Shown: positions 8,068 through 15,674 of the stretch, in pieces | How positions within the stretch are numbered: the stretch's first letter is position 1 | Layout of the letters: every line of letters begins with the position of its first letter | NCBI RefSeq assembly: GCF_000146345.1 | Contig: NZ_GL397071.1 | Span: 927,086-967,397, forward strand | Origin: Peptoniphilus duerdenii ATCC BAA-1640 | Lineage (GTDB): Bacteria > Bacillota > Clostridia > Tissierellales > Peptoniphilaceae | Reading direction: 5' to 3' | DNA length: 40,312 nt | Notes under the pieces: generated by a model | Told to the model about the DNA's origin: nothing | Seen by the model: the letters and a program-made list of their open reading frames with translations, nothing else | The model's database searches: none | Position numbers and translations under genes: made by a program

Positions 8068-8190
8068 TAGATGCTCTAGCAGACTGTTTCAACCAATCGG
8101 CTCTACCTCTTGGGAAACAGGTTGCATCACACCTATTAAGACTCACAACGCTTATCAAGTTAGGTGTAGAACGTAGAGCATCTATTTTTT
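8068..8190 (+). ncRNA. Candidate structured RNA, copy 1, ending in a terminator-like stem
   Basis: An 11-bp perfect closing stem TAGATGCTCTA (8068-8078) / TAGAGCATCTA (8174-8184), followed by six T, encloses two internal helices. These are CTGTTTC (8084-8090) / GAAACAG (8114-8120), extended inside by CCAA/TTGG, and ACACCTA (8129-8135) / TAGGTGT (8161-8167). The result is a three-way junction. The inner roughly 97 nt recur at 23460-23558 in reverse orientation with few changes. It lies 14 bp after the DUF438 stop and may also end that transcript. No known RNA family was recognised. Confidence 0.55.
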
Positions 8191-8307
8191 ATGTAATTTA
8201 ATTATTTCTTCGTGGGAGATTTAAATGCTATCCAGATAGCGTGAGAGATAATGATTATTAATTAGAAAATTTAAAATTATCTTATTTGCTTAAACTATGT
8301 CTTAGAA

Positions 8308-8323
8308 GGTTATACCCATTCGA
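8308..8323 (+). repeat. GGTTATACCC-type repeat unit
   Basis: GGTTATACCCATTCGA. Related units are at 22833-22848 (inverted), 22902-22916 (diverged) and 23370-23385. Here the unit runs straight into the 45-bp repeat at 8321. Confidence 0.6.
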
Positions 8324-8365
8324 AGCCCTAGCCGAAATCTTCGATTTCGCAGCAGGTCTTGTGCA
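8321..8365 (+). repeat. 45-bp repeat with CGAAATC hairpin, copy 1
   Basis: Begins CGAAGCCCTAGCCGAAATC and contains the hairpin CGAAATC-TT-CGATTTCG. It ends in GCAGGTCTTGTGCA. A near-identical direct copy is at 8749-8793, about 430 bp away; the two bracket the composite repeat. Confidence 0.65.
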
Positions 8366-8418
8366 AAGATTTCCAAAGAAGCCAAACGAAGTGAAGGCTG
8401 ATTTGTAGAACTCGACTG

Positions 8419-8450
8419 CTCGGCTATGGAAGCAAAATGCTTCCGCTACA
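8419..8450 (+). repeat. GGAAGC hairpin repeat, copy 1
   Basis: CTCGGCTATGGAAGC, loop AAAAT, then GCTTCCGCTACA. The GGAAGC/GCTTCC stem recurs at 22731-22760 (inverted) and 23098-23127. The copy at 23003-23034 carries a compensatory stem change. Confidence 0.65.
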
Positions 8451-8732
8451 AGTGTGATATTTTTTCCTATATTAAACATATATATAAAATAAAAAGCTCC
8501 AAAAGAGATTCCGTCTGGAAGAAACTCATCAAAATTCAAACCTAAGGAGACCGACCACAAATCGCACTGTTTGAGCGAAGCGAGTTGCGATTTGTAGGTC
8601 GACGTGGTTTAGAATTTTTGAGTTTCTGTAATCGGAATCGTCTTGGAGCTTTTATTTTATTAAAACTCATTTACATATACTAGGTCTATTGAGCCCTAAC
8701 CCTCAATTTTGCTTAGAGTGACTGTAGTTGGG
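8421..8732 (+). repeat. Composite intergenic repeat, copy A
   Basis: About 310 bp that align collinearly, in direct orientation, with 23095-23420. The order is: GGAAGC hairpin, a T-rich spacer with ATTTTTT, the long hairpin repeat, CTCATTTRCATATACT, and a tail ending GTGACTGYAGTTG. The most conserved part is 8484-8660. The collinear order implies that the whole block was copied or mobilised as one unit. No open reading frame of coding character is present. Confidence 0.65.
8484..8660. repeat. Long-hairpin (near-palindromic) repeat, copy 1, 177 bp
   Basis: The two ends are complementary over ATAAAATAAA(A)AGCTCCAA. Further nested helices follow: GATTCCG/CGGAATC, AGAAACTC/GAGTTTCT, AAAATTC/GAATTTT, AAACC/GGTTT, CGACC/GGTCG and ACAAATCGCA/TGCGATTTGT. 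The loop is near GTTTGAGCGAAGCG. Almost the whole element folds into one rod, and T-rich ends on both strands could make it a bidirectional terminator. Copy 2 is at 23160-23335. MITE-like in form; no transposase is nearby. Confidence 0.75.
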
Positions 8733-8748
8733 AGGATAATTGTAGCCT

Positions 8749-8793
8749 CGAAGCCTTAGCCGAAATCTTTGATTTCGTCGCAGGTCTCGTGCA
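8749..8793 (+). repeat. 45-bp repeat with CGAAATC hairpin, copy 2
   Basis: Direct copy of 8321-8365 with a few substitutions (CCTTAGCC for CCCTAGCC, CTTTG for CTTCG, one inserted T before CGCAGG). The hairpin arms CGAAATC and GATTTCG are unchanged. Confidence 0.65.
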
Positions 8794-9113
8794 TTTCCAA
8801 AGATGATGGAATGTCTAAAATGGCAAATAGATCAAGGTTCACCTTATAAAAAAAGTTACTTTCAAAAATTATACGAATTATAGTTTAACTTATGAGTATA
8901 ATAGATTGAAACTTTTTTAAATAGAAGAAATATACACAAATAAGTAACAACAAAACTATATCTTTTTGTTAAATAATTCAGATGGTTAGAATAAATAAGT
9001 ATTTTATAAATTCTATCACATTGTAAATATTTAACGATTTTAAAATTATTTGTATAAATTTCTTACTCGTGGTACCATATTTATAACAAAAAAGATATGA
9101 AAGGAGATAAGGC
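8794..9113. other. AT-rich gene-free stretch before the DUF2087 gene
   Basis: Nothing coding is seen. Weak promoter-like strings occur (TATAAT near 8900; TATAAA at 9053-9058 with only a poor TTTAAC 17 bp before it). One of these probably serves the small gene at 9114, but none is convincing. Confidence 0.5.
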
Positions 9114-9365
9114 TTGGATACACAAAACATAAACAAATGGATAAAAGATAATAAAATTCAAAAAATTCCGAAGAAAGAAAAAGACAAGATAGAATTATTT
9201 AATTATATAGCTAATTTAACCTTTGAAAAAAACGTACAATATACTGAAAAAGAAATTAATGAGAAATTAAAAAATTTCTATATTGATTATGCGTTATTAA
9301 GAAGATACATGGTAGATTATAAAATATTATCTAGAACAAGAGATTGTAAGACATATTGGTATTAG
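9114..9365 (+). CDS. Small DUF2087 domain protein
   Basis: An 83-residue protein that is almost entirely one DUF2087 domain. The family pattern is clear: a basic KIPKKEKDK stretch (about 17-25), YTEKEINEKL (about 39-49), and DYALLRRYMVDYKILSRTRD followed by a terminal YWY. The start is TTG, with AAAGGAGAT 5-6 nt before it; the nearby ATG at 9097 is out of frame. DUF2087 domains are often joined to helix-turn-helix domains and the fold looks nucleic-acid-binding, but here it stands alone and its role is not known. It lies between a repeat island and a convergent ABC operon, in unusually AT-rich DNA, and may have been carried in. Family call firm, function unknown. Confidence 0.8.
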   Translation: MDTQNINKWIKDNKIQKIPKKEKDKIELFNYIANLTFEKNVQYTEKEINEKLKNFYIDYALLRRYMVDYKILSRTRDCKTYWY

Positions 9366-9548
9366 ATCATTCGAAAGATTTATCATTAATTTAATAATAT
9401 TATTTGTGCAACTATTATATGTAAATGTTTATAAATAGATTTGATAATAGTGTAATTTAATTACAACTTAATAAATGTATTTAATGCTTATCGATTATCA
9501 CATGCCTATTCTCGTTTTACTAATAAAATTAATGAGCAAAAAATAATG

Positions 9549-9583
9549 AAGCAACCAAAGAAATTATCTAGGTTGCTTTTTTT
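9549..9583. terminator. Bidirectional terminator between the DUF2087 gene and the dpp operon
   Basis: AAGCAACC (9549-9556) pairs with GGTTGCTT (9571-9578), followed by TTTTTTT on the plus strand. On the minus strand the same stem is followed by CATTATTTTTT. It can end both the DUF2087 transcript and the dpp operon. Confidence 0.8.
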
Positions 9584-9596
9584 ATACTTTATTTAC

Positions 9597-10388
9597 TTAT
9601 CTCAGTTTCATCTTCACCGATTCAAACAACTTCTTGGTATATTCGGCTCGTCCTTCTTCAAATAATTCTTCTGCGTTAAAGACTTCTTGCAATACTCCAT
9701 TGTGGAGCACGGCGATTCTATCGCAGAGGTATTCGATTACGTTTAAATCGTGGGATATAAATATACAAGTGAAATTATATTTTTCTTGAAGTTCATTTAA
9801 AAGATTTAAAACTTGCGCTTGCACTGATACGTCAAGGGCGCTTACTCCTTCGTCTATTACCACAAGTTCTGGCTCAACGATTAACGCTGATGCGATGGAA
9901 ATTCTCTGTCTCTGTCCTCCTGAGAGTTCGTTTGGATACTGTTCCATAACAGAAGGTCTCATTTCTACGTCTTCTAAGATTTTTTCCGCCATTTCAATTC
10001 TTTCACTCTTAGTTCCAATCTTTTGAATGTCGAGGATCTCCATTAATGACCAACCGATCTTCTTCTGAGGATTAAGTGATGAATATGGATCTTGGAATAC
10101 CATTTGAACTTTTCTTCTATAGTCAAAGAGTTCTTTTTTATCAAAGGTTTCTATATCTTTTCCTTCAAAATAAATCTTGCCTGAAGTTGGTTTTATTAAT
10201 TTGAGTATCGCCTTGCCTAGGGTACTCTTTCCAGAGCCACTTTCTCCAACCAAGCCAAAGATTTCGTTTCTATTTACAGTTAGACTCACATCGTCCAGTG
10301 CTTTAAAATATTTCGTCGGTTCAAAGAGACTGTCCTTTTTCATTTTATATTCTTTTGTGAGATTTTCTATTCTTAATATTTCAGCCAT
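9597..10388 (-). CDS. dppF: Peptide-type ABC importer, ATPase subunit 2 (DppF/OppF-like)
   Basis: A 263-residue cytosolic ATPase of the Dpp/Opp/Nik class, last gene of the importer operon. Walker A is GESGSGKS (48-55), the signature is LSGGQRQR (155-162), and the D-loop is SALDVS. The Walker B tail reads VVIDEG, where family members normally have DEP. At 263 residues it lacks the C-terminal oligo_HPY extension of typical DppF/OppF proteins and is closer in length to NikE. The start has GGAGGT 6 nt upstream and overlaps the end of the dppD-like gene by 8 bp. It should pair with DppD to drive DppBC. Confidence 0.88.
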   Translation of the reverse strand: MAEILRIENLTKEYKMKKDSLFEPTKYFKALDDVSLTVNRNEIFGLVGESGSGKSTLGKAILKLIKPTSGKIYFEGKDIETFDKKELFDYRRKVQMVFQDPYSSLNPQKKIGWSLMEILDIQKIGTKSERIEMAEKILEDVEMRPSVMEQYPNELSGGQRQRISIASALIVEPELVVIDEGVSALDVSVQAQVLNLLNELQEKYNFTCIFISHDLNVIEYLCDRIAVLHNGVLQEVFNAEELFEEGRAEYTKKLFESVKMKLR

Positions 10389-11358
10389 TGTTACCTCCGT
10401 ATAGGTGACAATAGACGATTCTTCCAGAGTCTTCTGTCGGTCCTGGGAAGGACTCTTTACATATATCCATACTGTACTCGCATCTATCGTGGAACGGACA
10501 ACATTCGTTCTTTCTTTCCCTTAGTGCTGGCACTTGTCCTGGAATATTGTAGAGTTTTTCGTTTCTCTTTTTATAGGAAGGTATCGCTTTTAACAGTCCC
10601 TTTGTATATGGATGCATAGGATTATCTATTATTACATCCACAGGACCTGATTCTACGATTCTTCCTGCATACATTACAAGGACTCTCTTACAGATTCTAG
10701 ATACCAATGTTAAATCGTGGGTTATAAATAATATTCCGCCGTGGTAGATCTGTTCGATTTCTTTAAAGAGACTTAAAATTTGCATCTGTATCGTCGCATC
10801 TAGAGCTGTGGTAGGTTCGTCTGCTATTAATATTCTTGGGTTTGCTATAAGTGCTACGCAGATCATAATTCTCTGTTGCATTCCTCCAGAAAGTTCGTGA
10901 GGATACATATTGTAGAGTTTTTTTACATCTCTTAGTCCTGCGTTTTCCATGGTTTTATATACCAGTTCGCGTCTTTTATTCTTGTCAAAATCGTAGTGAA
11001 TCTTCAGAACTTCTTCTATTTGACTTCCAACACGCATAAGTGGATTTAGTGCGGTCATTGGTTCTTGGAAGATCATTGAAATACTTCTACCTCTGTACTT
11101 CATCCACTCATCTTCTGTAAAATTAAGGAGGTTTTCATCTTTTAAATTAACTTCTCCTGAAATAATCTTGGCGTTTGGATGTTGGATGCCCAAAATTGTT
11201 TGAGCTGTTACAGATTTACCACAGCCACTTTCACCAACAAGTCCGACGAAATCATCTTCATAAATGTCAAAAGATACATGATTGACTGCATTTTTAACTT
11301 CGCCTTGGAAATCAAATCCCACAGTCAAATCTTTTATTTCTAATAGTTTCTTCATCAT
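10381..11358 (-). CDS. dppD: Peptide-type ABC importer, ATPase subunit 1 (DppD/OppD-like)
   Basis: A 325-residue ATPase with Walker A GESGCGKS (42-49), signature LSGGMQQR (156-163) and Walker B IADEP (178-182). The C-terminal oligo_HPY region (from PYTKGLL, about 250) carries cysteines C286, C287, C293, C300 and C317. C287/C293/C300/C317 fit the four-cysteine Fe-S site reported for DppD-type subunits. The first ATG overlaps the preceding stop codon by 4 bp (ATGA); a second Met follows immediately and cannot be excluded as the start. Confidence 0.9.
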   Translation of the reverse strand: MMKKLLEIKDLTVGFDFQGEVKNAVNHVSFDIYEDDFVGLVGESGCGKSVTAQTILGIQHPNAKIISGEVNLKDENLLNFTEDEWMKYRGRSISMIFQEPMTALNPLMRVGSQIEEVLKIHYDFDKNKRRELVYKTMENAGLRDVKKLYNMYPHELSGGMQQRIMICVALIANPRILIADEPTTALDATIQMQILSLFKEIEQIYHGGILFITHDLTLVSRICKRVLVMYAGRIVESGPVDVIIDNPMHPYTKGLLKAIPSYKKRNEKLYNIPGQVPALRERKNECCPFHDRCEYSMDICKESFPGPTEDSGRIVYCHLYGGNNG

Positions 11359-12170
11359 TTTTTCTTTTCCTTAAATCTCTTGTCGCGAAGGGCATCTCCA
11401 AGTAATGTAAATCCAAATACCATTAGGGATAGAATAATCCCAGTTGAATAGAAGTACCATGGAGCTTGGTTGAAGTAGCTTTGGGCTTCTTTAAGCATCC
11501 TGCCCCAGGAAGGAGTAGGAGGTTTTATTCCAAGTCCTAGATAGCTTAGTCCCGCTTCTGAAATAATCGTCGAACTGATTGCGAGGGTTATCGCAACGGT
11601 AAGTTGGTTTTTTATATTTAAAATTATGTGGTGTATGGCGATGTGAAAGCCGTTTGCTCCCTTTGCCCTTGCACCACGAACGTAGTCTCTCTTCTTAACT
11701 TGTAAAAATCCTGACCGAGTAACCCTTGAGAAGTATGGAACTCCCATGATACCAAGAGCAATTATCGTGTTTTCGATTCCAGGTCCAAATACTGACACGA
11801 GCATGATTGCAAAAAGTATTCCTGGAAAAGCCATAAGGGCGTCTATTATTCTCATGAGCACTTCGTCCACTTTGCCACCTAAGTATCCGCTAAATCCACC
11901 GATTAAAAGTCCAATTATAAATGCGACACTGACAGCTCCTACTGATAGTAAGAATGCTGATTGGGTGCCCACCATAAGTCTTGAGAGAATATCTCTACCG
12001 AAATTGTCCGTACCGAAGAGGTAGGTTGAGTTCGGCGGGGTGAACTTTATATCAGAATTTATTTCATAAGGGTTGTGGGGAGTCCAAAAGAAACTTACTA
12101 CAAACACTACGGCAAAAAATATTATGATGATCTTGCCCAGTTTTATTCCAAATTTATTCGTCTTCATCAT
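11355..12170 (-). CDS. dppC: Peptide-type ABC importer, permease subunit 2 (DppC/OppC-like)
   Basis: A 271-residue inner-membrane permease with about six TM segments. An N-terminal TM (about 10-30) is followed by the family's periplasmic stretch HPLGTDxxGRDxxSR-like (YLFGTDNFGRDILSRLMVG). The EAA-type ATPase contact loop is RGARAKGANGFHIAIHHIILN. It overlaps its neighbours by 4 bp on both sides. GAGG lies 3 nt before the first ATG and 6 nt before the second, so the real start may be the second Met (12167). Confidence 0.9.
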   Translation of the reverse strand: MMKTNKFGIKLGKIIIIFFAVVFVVSFFWTPHNPYEINSDIKFTPPNSTYLFGTDNFGRDILSRLMVGTQSAFLLSVGAVSVAFIIGLLIGGFSGYLGGKVDEVLMRIIDALMAFPGILFAIMLVSVFGPGIENTIIALGIMGVPYFSRVTRSGFLQVKKRDYVRGARAKGANGFHIAIHHIILNIKNQLTVAITLAISSTIISEAGLSYLGLGIKPPTPSWGRMLKEAQSYFNQAPWYFYSTGIILSLMVFGFTLLGDALRDKRFKEKKK

Positions 12171-13108
12171 TCACCTCTGATTCTTGGGTCTATGACTCTA
12201 TAGAGTATGTCGACAAAGAAATTTATCAGGATAACCATAGAGGCGATGGCAACTACGACAGATTGGATAAGCGGGAAGTCACGACTGGATACACTCTCTA
12301 CTATAAGGGAACCAAGCCCAGGTAGAGCAAATACATTTTCAATTACTATGGAGCCACCGATACTTGAGGTAAGGATGATTCCAAGAATTGTAATTACAGG
12401 TATAAGTGCATTACGAAGGACGTGTCTGTATAAAATCTTATTTATTTTAAGTCCTTTAACTCTTGCGGTCCTCACATAGTCACGCCTTACTTGATCTAAA
12501 ATGGAACTCTTTAAATATCTAACGATGGTAGCAATATTTGAAAGAGATATCGCTAGGGAAGGGAGGAAAAACTTGTGAAGTTTATCCAAGAGACTTCCAC
12601 CCATTGCGTTGTAACCAAAGGTTGGAAACCATTTGAGCTTAAGTGAAAATACCATTATGAGCATAAATGCCAGCCAAAAGCTTGGTATCGATATGCCCAG
12701 TTGAGTAATCCAACTTGCAAGGGTTCCGTACCAGGTGTTCTCCTTCGAGGCTATCCAAATTCCAAGGGGAATTCCTATTGCCACAGTTAGAAATAGTGAA
12801 TAGAGAGTTAAGAAAAATGTAACAGGAAATCTCTTTACGAAAAGATCTTTTACACTTACTCCATATTTAAGAGACTTGCCCATATCCAAACGGGCAAGTC
12901 CTTTTATCCATTCAAAATATCTTACAGGCATAGGTTTATCTATGCCCAATTCTTTTTCAAGTTTTTCAATTTGTGCTTGGTCAGCTTCAACTCCGAGTAT
13001 TATTTCCGCAGGATTTCCTGGAAGCACTTGAAATACCAAAAATATCATGATGCTTACCAAGAATAGGGTTAATATTACGGAGATGAGCTTGTTTACAAAT
13101 ATTTTCAT
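12167..13108 (-). CDS. dppB: Peptide-type ABC importer, permease subunit 1 (DppB/OppB-like)
   Basis: A 313-residue polytopic permease. The N-terminal TM is followed by the DppB hallmark VLPGNPAEIILG and by ELGIDKPMPVRYFEWIKGLARLD in the large periplasmic loop. The EAA contact loop is RTARVKGLKINKILYRHVLRNALIP, and the C-terminus GSLIVESVSSRDFPLIQ ... DPRIR is typical of the family. It starts 5 bp after the binding-protein gene, which implies translational coupling. Confidence 0.92.
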   Translation of the reverse strand: MKIFVNKLISVILTLFLVSIMIFLVFQVLPGNPAEIILGVEADQAQIEKLEKELGIDKPMPVRYFEWIKGLARLDMGKSLKYGVSVKDLFVKRFPVTFFLTLYSLFLTVAIGIPLGIWIASKENTWYGTLASWITQLGISIPSFWLAFMLIMVFSLKLKWFPTFGYNAMGGSLLDKLHKFFLPSLAISLSNIATIVRYLKSSILDQVRRDYVRTARVKGLKINKILYRHVLRNALIPVITILGIILTSSIGGSIVIENVFALPGLGSLIVESVSSRDFPLIQSVVVAIASMVILINFFVDILYRVIDPRIRGE

Positions 13109-13113
13109 CTTTA

Positions 13114-14625
13114 TTATTTAGTGAATTCTAGATCCTCAAAGTTTCTCTTTTGAATAGGATATAGTTCAAGTCCACTAAGTCCTTTCCTCATTGCTAATAT
13201 AATATTAGGGTCTTGTAAGAATACTGAAGCGTGATCTTCTACTAGAGCCTTTTGAGCGTTTTTGTAGTGTTCTACTGCTTCGTTTTCGTCTTTTGCAGTG
13301 TTTGCAAGGTTCATTTCTTCATCAAACTTAGCTGATTTGAAATTGATGAAGTTGGATTTGTTTTCAGAAGTATATCTTTCTAGAATTTGGTTAGGGTCTA
13401 GGTATCCGATAAATCCAATGATAGTTGATTCAAATTCTCTGCCTTTGTAAACTTTGTCTAACCAAGTTGCAAATTCGATTGGTTCGATGCTCATGTTTAC
13501 TCCAACTTGTTTAAGTTCTGATTCGATAAATTCTGCTGTATCAACGTGGAATTTATAATCTGATGGAACTTTACATACAAGATTGAATCCATTTTCATAT
13601 CCGGCTTCTTTTAGAAGTGCCTTAGCTGCTTCTTTGTCAGATTTGTAGTATTCTCCCAAGTCGTTGTAGTACTTTGGAAGTGCAGGAGAGAAGTTAGAAA
13701 ATACTTTTGCTGCTCTTCCGCCTGCCACTGTCTTTATAAGTTCATCTCTATCTATTGCCATGTTAAGAGCTTCTCTTACCTTAGGGTCTTTAAGTGGACC
13801 GAAGTCATTATTTAAAGCAAAGGTTTGAACTAAGTTTTGTGGTCCTTCGATGATGTTTGCATAGTCCTTTACTTGGTCTGCTTCTTCAGAAGATAGACCA
13901 GGAGTTACGTCGATTTCTCCATTTTGAAGAGCCATTAACATAGTTTGAGAGTCTTTCATTCTAATTATTTCTAAGTTTTTGATCTTTGCAATGTGATCTT
14001 TGTTGTGATAGTCGTCGAATCTTTCTAGTTTTAAAATTTCTCCAGGTACATAGGATACAAATTTATATGGTCCAGTTCCCACAGGGTTTGTATCTTGATC
14101 TTCGTATCCCTTTGGAAGAATAGCCTTCAAAGTAAGATATATAAATGAATTTTGTCTTTCTTTTAAGGTTACTTTAACTGTGTAGTCATCTTCTGCTTCT
14201 ACGCTCTTAATAATTTCAAACTTAGTTGAAAGAGGTTCCTTAGAAGTAAGTCCTGCTTGTAGATCATAAGTATAGACTACGTCTTCTGCCTTGAAATCTT
14301 TTCCGTTGTGGAATTTTACACCTTGTTTTAATTTAAAAGTGTAAACAAGACCGTCATCAGAAACTTCATAAGATTCTGCTAGATCTCCAACTAATTTACC
14401 GTCCTTATCTGTGTCAAATAGTCCGTCGAAGATTTGATCTAGGACTGTTTCTGTATCTCCTGCAGTTATCTTAGTTGGGTTTAATCCGTCGAGTTCAGTT
14501 TGAATTGCGACTCTTACAGTGTCGTTCTCAGCTGCGCCTGTATCTTTGTTTGCGTTGTCTGTTTTTCCACAGGCAGTTAGTACAAGCATTAGTGCTAGTG
14601 ATAAGATTACCTTTTTGATTTTCAT
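13114..14625 (-). CDS. dppA: Peptide-type ABC importer, substrate-binding lipoprotein (SBP_bac_5)
   Basis: A 503-residue extracytoplasmic binding protein anchored as a lipoprotein. The signal peptide MKIKKVILSLALMLVLTAC ends in the lipobox L-T-A-C, so C19 is lipidated. The SBP_bac_5 pattern is visible: LAESYEVSDDGLVYTFKLK, FHNGKDFKAEDVVYTYD, GTGPYKFVSYVPGE, and DPKVREALNMAIDRDEL. The substrate (dipeptide, oligopeptide, nickel complex or other) cannot be read from sequence alone, so the dpp names mark family only. It is the first importer gene, and its ATG overlaps the stop of the radical SAM gene upstream (ATGA). Confidence 0.88.
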   Translation of the reverse strand: MKIKKVILSLALMLVLTACGKTDNANKDTGAAENDTVRVAIQTELDGLNPTKITAGDTETVLDQIFDGLFDTDKDGKLVGDLAESYEVSDDGLVYTFKLKQGVKFHNGKDFKAEDVVYTYDLQAGLTSKEPLSTKFEIIKSVEAEDDYTVKVTLKERQNSFIYLTLKAILPKGYEDQDTNPVGTGPYKFVSYVPGEILKLERFDDYHNKDHIAKIKNLEIIRMKDSQTMLMALQNGEIDVTPGLSSEEADQVKDYANIIEGPQNLVQTFALNNDFGPLKDPKVREALNMAIDRDELIKTVAGGRAAKVFSNFSPALPKYYNDLGEYYKSDKEAAKALLKEAGYENGFNLVCKVPSDYKFHVDTAEFIESELKQVGVNMSIEPIEFATWLDKVYKGREFESTIIGFIGYLDPNQILERYTSENKSNFINFKSAKFDEEMNLANTAKDENEAVEHYKNAQKALVEDHASVFLQDPNIILAMRKGLSGLELYPIQKRNFEDLEFTK

Positions 14626-15533
14626 TTCTCCTCCAATTTCAAAAGTGGTACCCCTAAATTTTTTAGGGTTTTGTTAATAGTGGCGATAACTTTTAGTTTG
14701 TCCTGACACCATTTAGGTTCAACTAGGAGAGATTTAACTGGATCTCCCGTTATTCTAAATAGTACAATATCCCTTTTTAATCTGCAGATAGCATTGACTA
14801 CAGATCTTACATAAGTTTCCATATCTATGGTAGACACTTCGCCTCTTACGTATTCTTCGTAAATATTGGAACCTCTTTCTATGTAGAAAGAATGAATCTT
14901 TATTCCCAGAGGATGAATTTCATTTATGTAGTCGATAGTATTCATAAAATCCGTCTCATCTTCACCGGGAAGCCCGAAGATTACGTGAGTTGTAACATCT
15001 ATACCCAAATTTATTAAATTCCTTACATTTTTATCAAAAGTTTTATGAGAGTAGCCTCTTCTAATATATTCGATGGTCTTCTCGTTTACAGTTTGAAGTC
15101 CAAGTTCAATATTTAGATCCGTAACTTTATTTAATTCCTCTAGAAGTTCTAAAATTTCGTCGCTTAGACAGTCGGCTCTAGTTGCAATCGTAAGTCCAAC
15201 CACTCCAGGATATTCTATGGCTTCGTAAAAAATCTTGCGAAGGTAGTCCACATCTCCATAAGTGTTTGTGAAACTTTGAAAATATGCTATATATTTTTTT
15301 GCGTTCCATTTCTTCTTTAAAAATTCTATTTGAGATTCTATTTGATCTTTTATAGAGTCTTTAGAGTTTGCTGCAAAGTCACCGGCACCAAGCTTTGAAC
15401 AGAAGATACAACCAGTATTTCCTAAAGTTCCATCTCTATTTGGACAGCTTAGTCCAGAACTTAGAGATAGCCTAGCTACTTTTTCATGATACTTTTCTTT
15501 GTAATAAATATCTGCACTTAGGTACCTACTCAT
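14622..15533 (-). CDS. Radical SAM protein of the YhcC family (TIGR01212 type)
   Basis: A 303-residue cytosolic radical SAM protein. The cluster motif has the wide spacing of this family: C30-x11-C42-x2-C45 (SCPNRDGTLGNTGCIFC). YFQSFTNTYGDVDYLR, LNIELGLQTVNEKTIEYIRRGY and VTTHVIFGLPGEDETDF also match E. coli YhcC-like proteins. The reaction is not established to my knowledge. Unexpectedly it leads the dpp operon and overlaps dppA by 4 bp, so the importer is translated from the same message. A weak promoter (TTAAAA, 17 bp, TAAAAT) lies just upstream; it would leave a leader of under 10 nt. Confidence 0.85.
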   Translation of the reverse strand: MSRYLSADIYYKEKYHEKVARLSLSSGLSCPNRDGTLGNTGCIFCSKLGAGDFAANSKDSIKDQIESQIEFLKKKWNAKKYIAYFQSFTNTYGDVDYLRKIFYEAIEYPGVVGLTIATRADCLSDEILELLEELNKVTDLNIELGLQTVNEKTIEYIRRGYSHKTFDKNVRNLINLGIDVTTHVIFGLPGEDETDFMNTIDYINEIHPLGIKIHSFYIERGSNIYEEYVRGEVSTIDMETYVRSVVNAICRLKRDIVLFRITGDPVKSLLVEPKWCQDKLKVIATINKTLKNLGVPLLKLEEK

Positions 15534-15650
15534 TTTCTCACCATCTCTATTTTACCATAGATGGAGTATCGTTTTAAGTGTTTACAGCAAATCTTAGAAA
15601 AAAATTTAACAATCTTTATGCTACGATATTATTACCAGTTGTAGCCTTTG

Positions 15651-15659
15651 TGTTATAAT
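15651..15659 (+). promoter_or_regulatory. Extended -10 element before the TPR gene
   Basis: TGTTATAAT is a perfect TGn-TATAAT extended -10, with no clear -35. The start would fall at about 15666, only some 9 nt before the ATG at 15675, so the message has a very short leader. Confidence 0.5.
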
Positions 15660-15674
15660 AGTTTTGGTGACATT

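Noticed and set aside
8282-8560. Minus-strand open frame of 92 codons in the first repeat island
   Set aside because: It runs through the 45-bp repeat, the GGAAGC hairpin and half of the long hairpin repeat, and its composition has no protein family look.
8320-8800. CRISPR array
   Set aside because: Repeats are irregularly spaced, of several families and sometimes inverted, with no unique spacers of equal size and no cas genes.
15648-15674. Upstream TTG start for the TPR protein
   Set aside because: It overlaps the extended -10 element; ATG 15675 has GGTGA before it.
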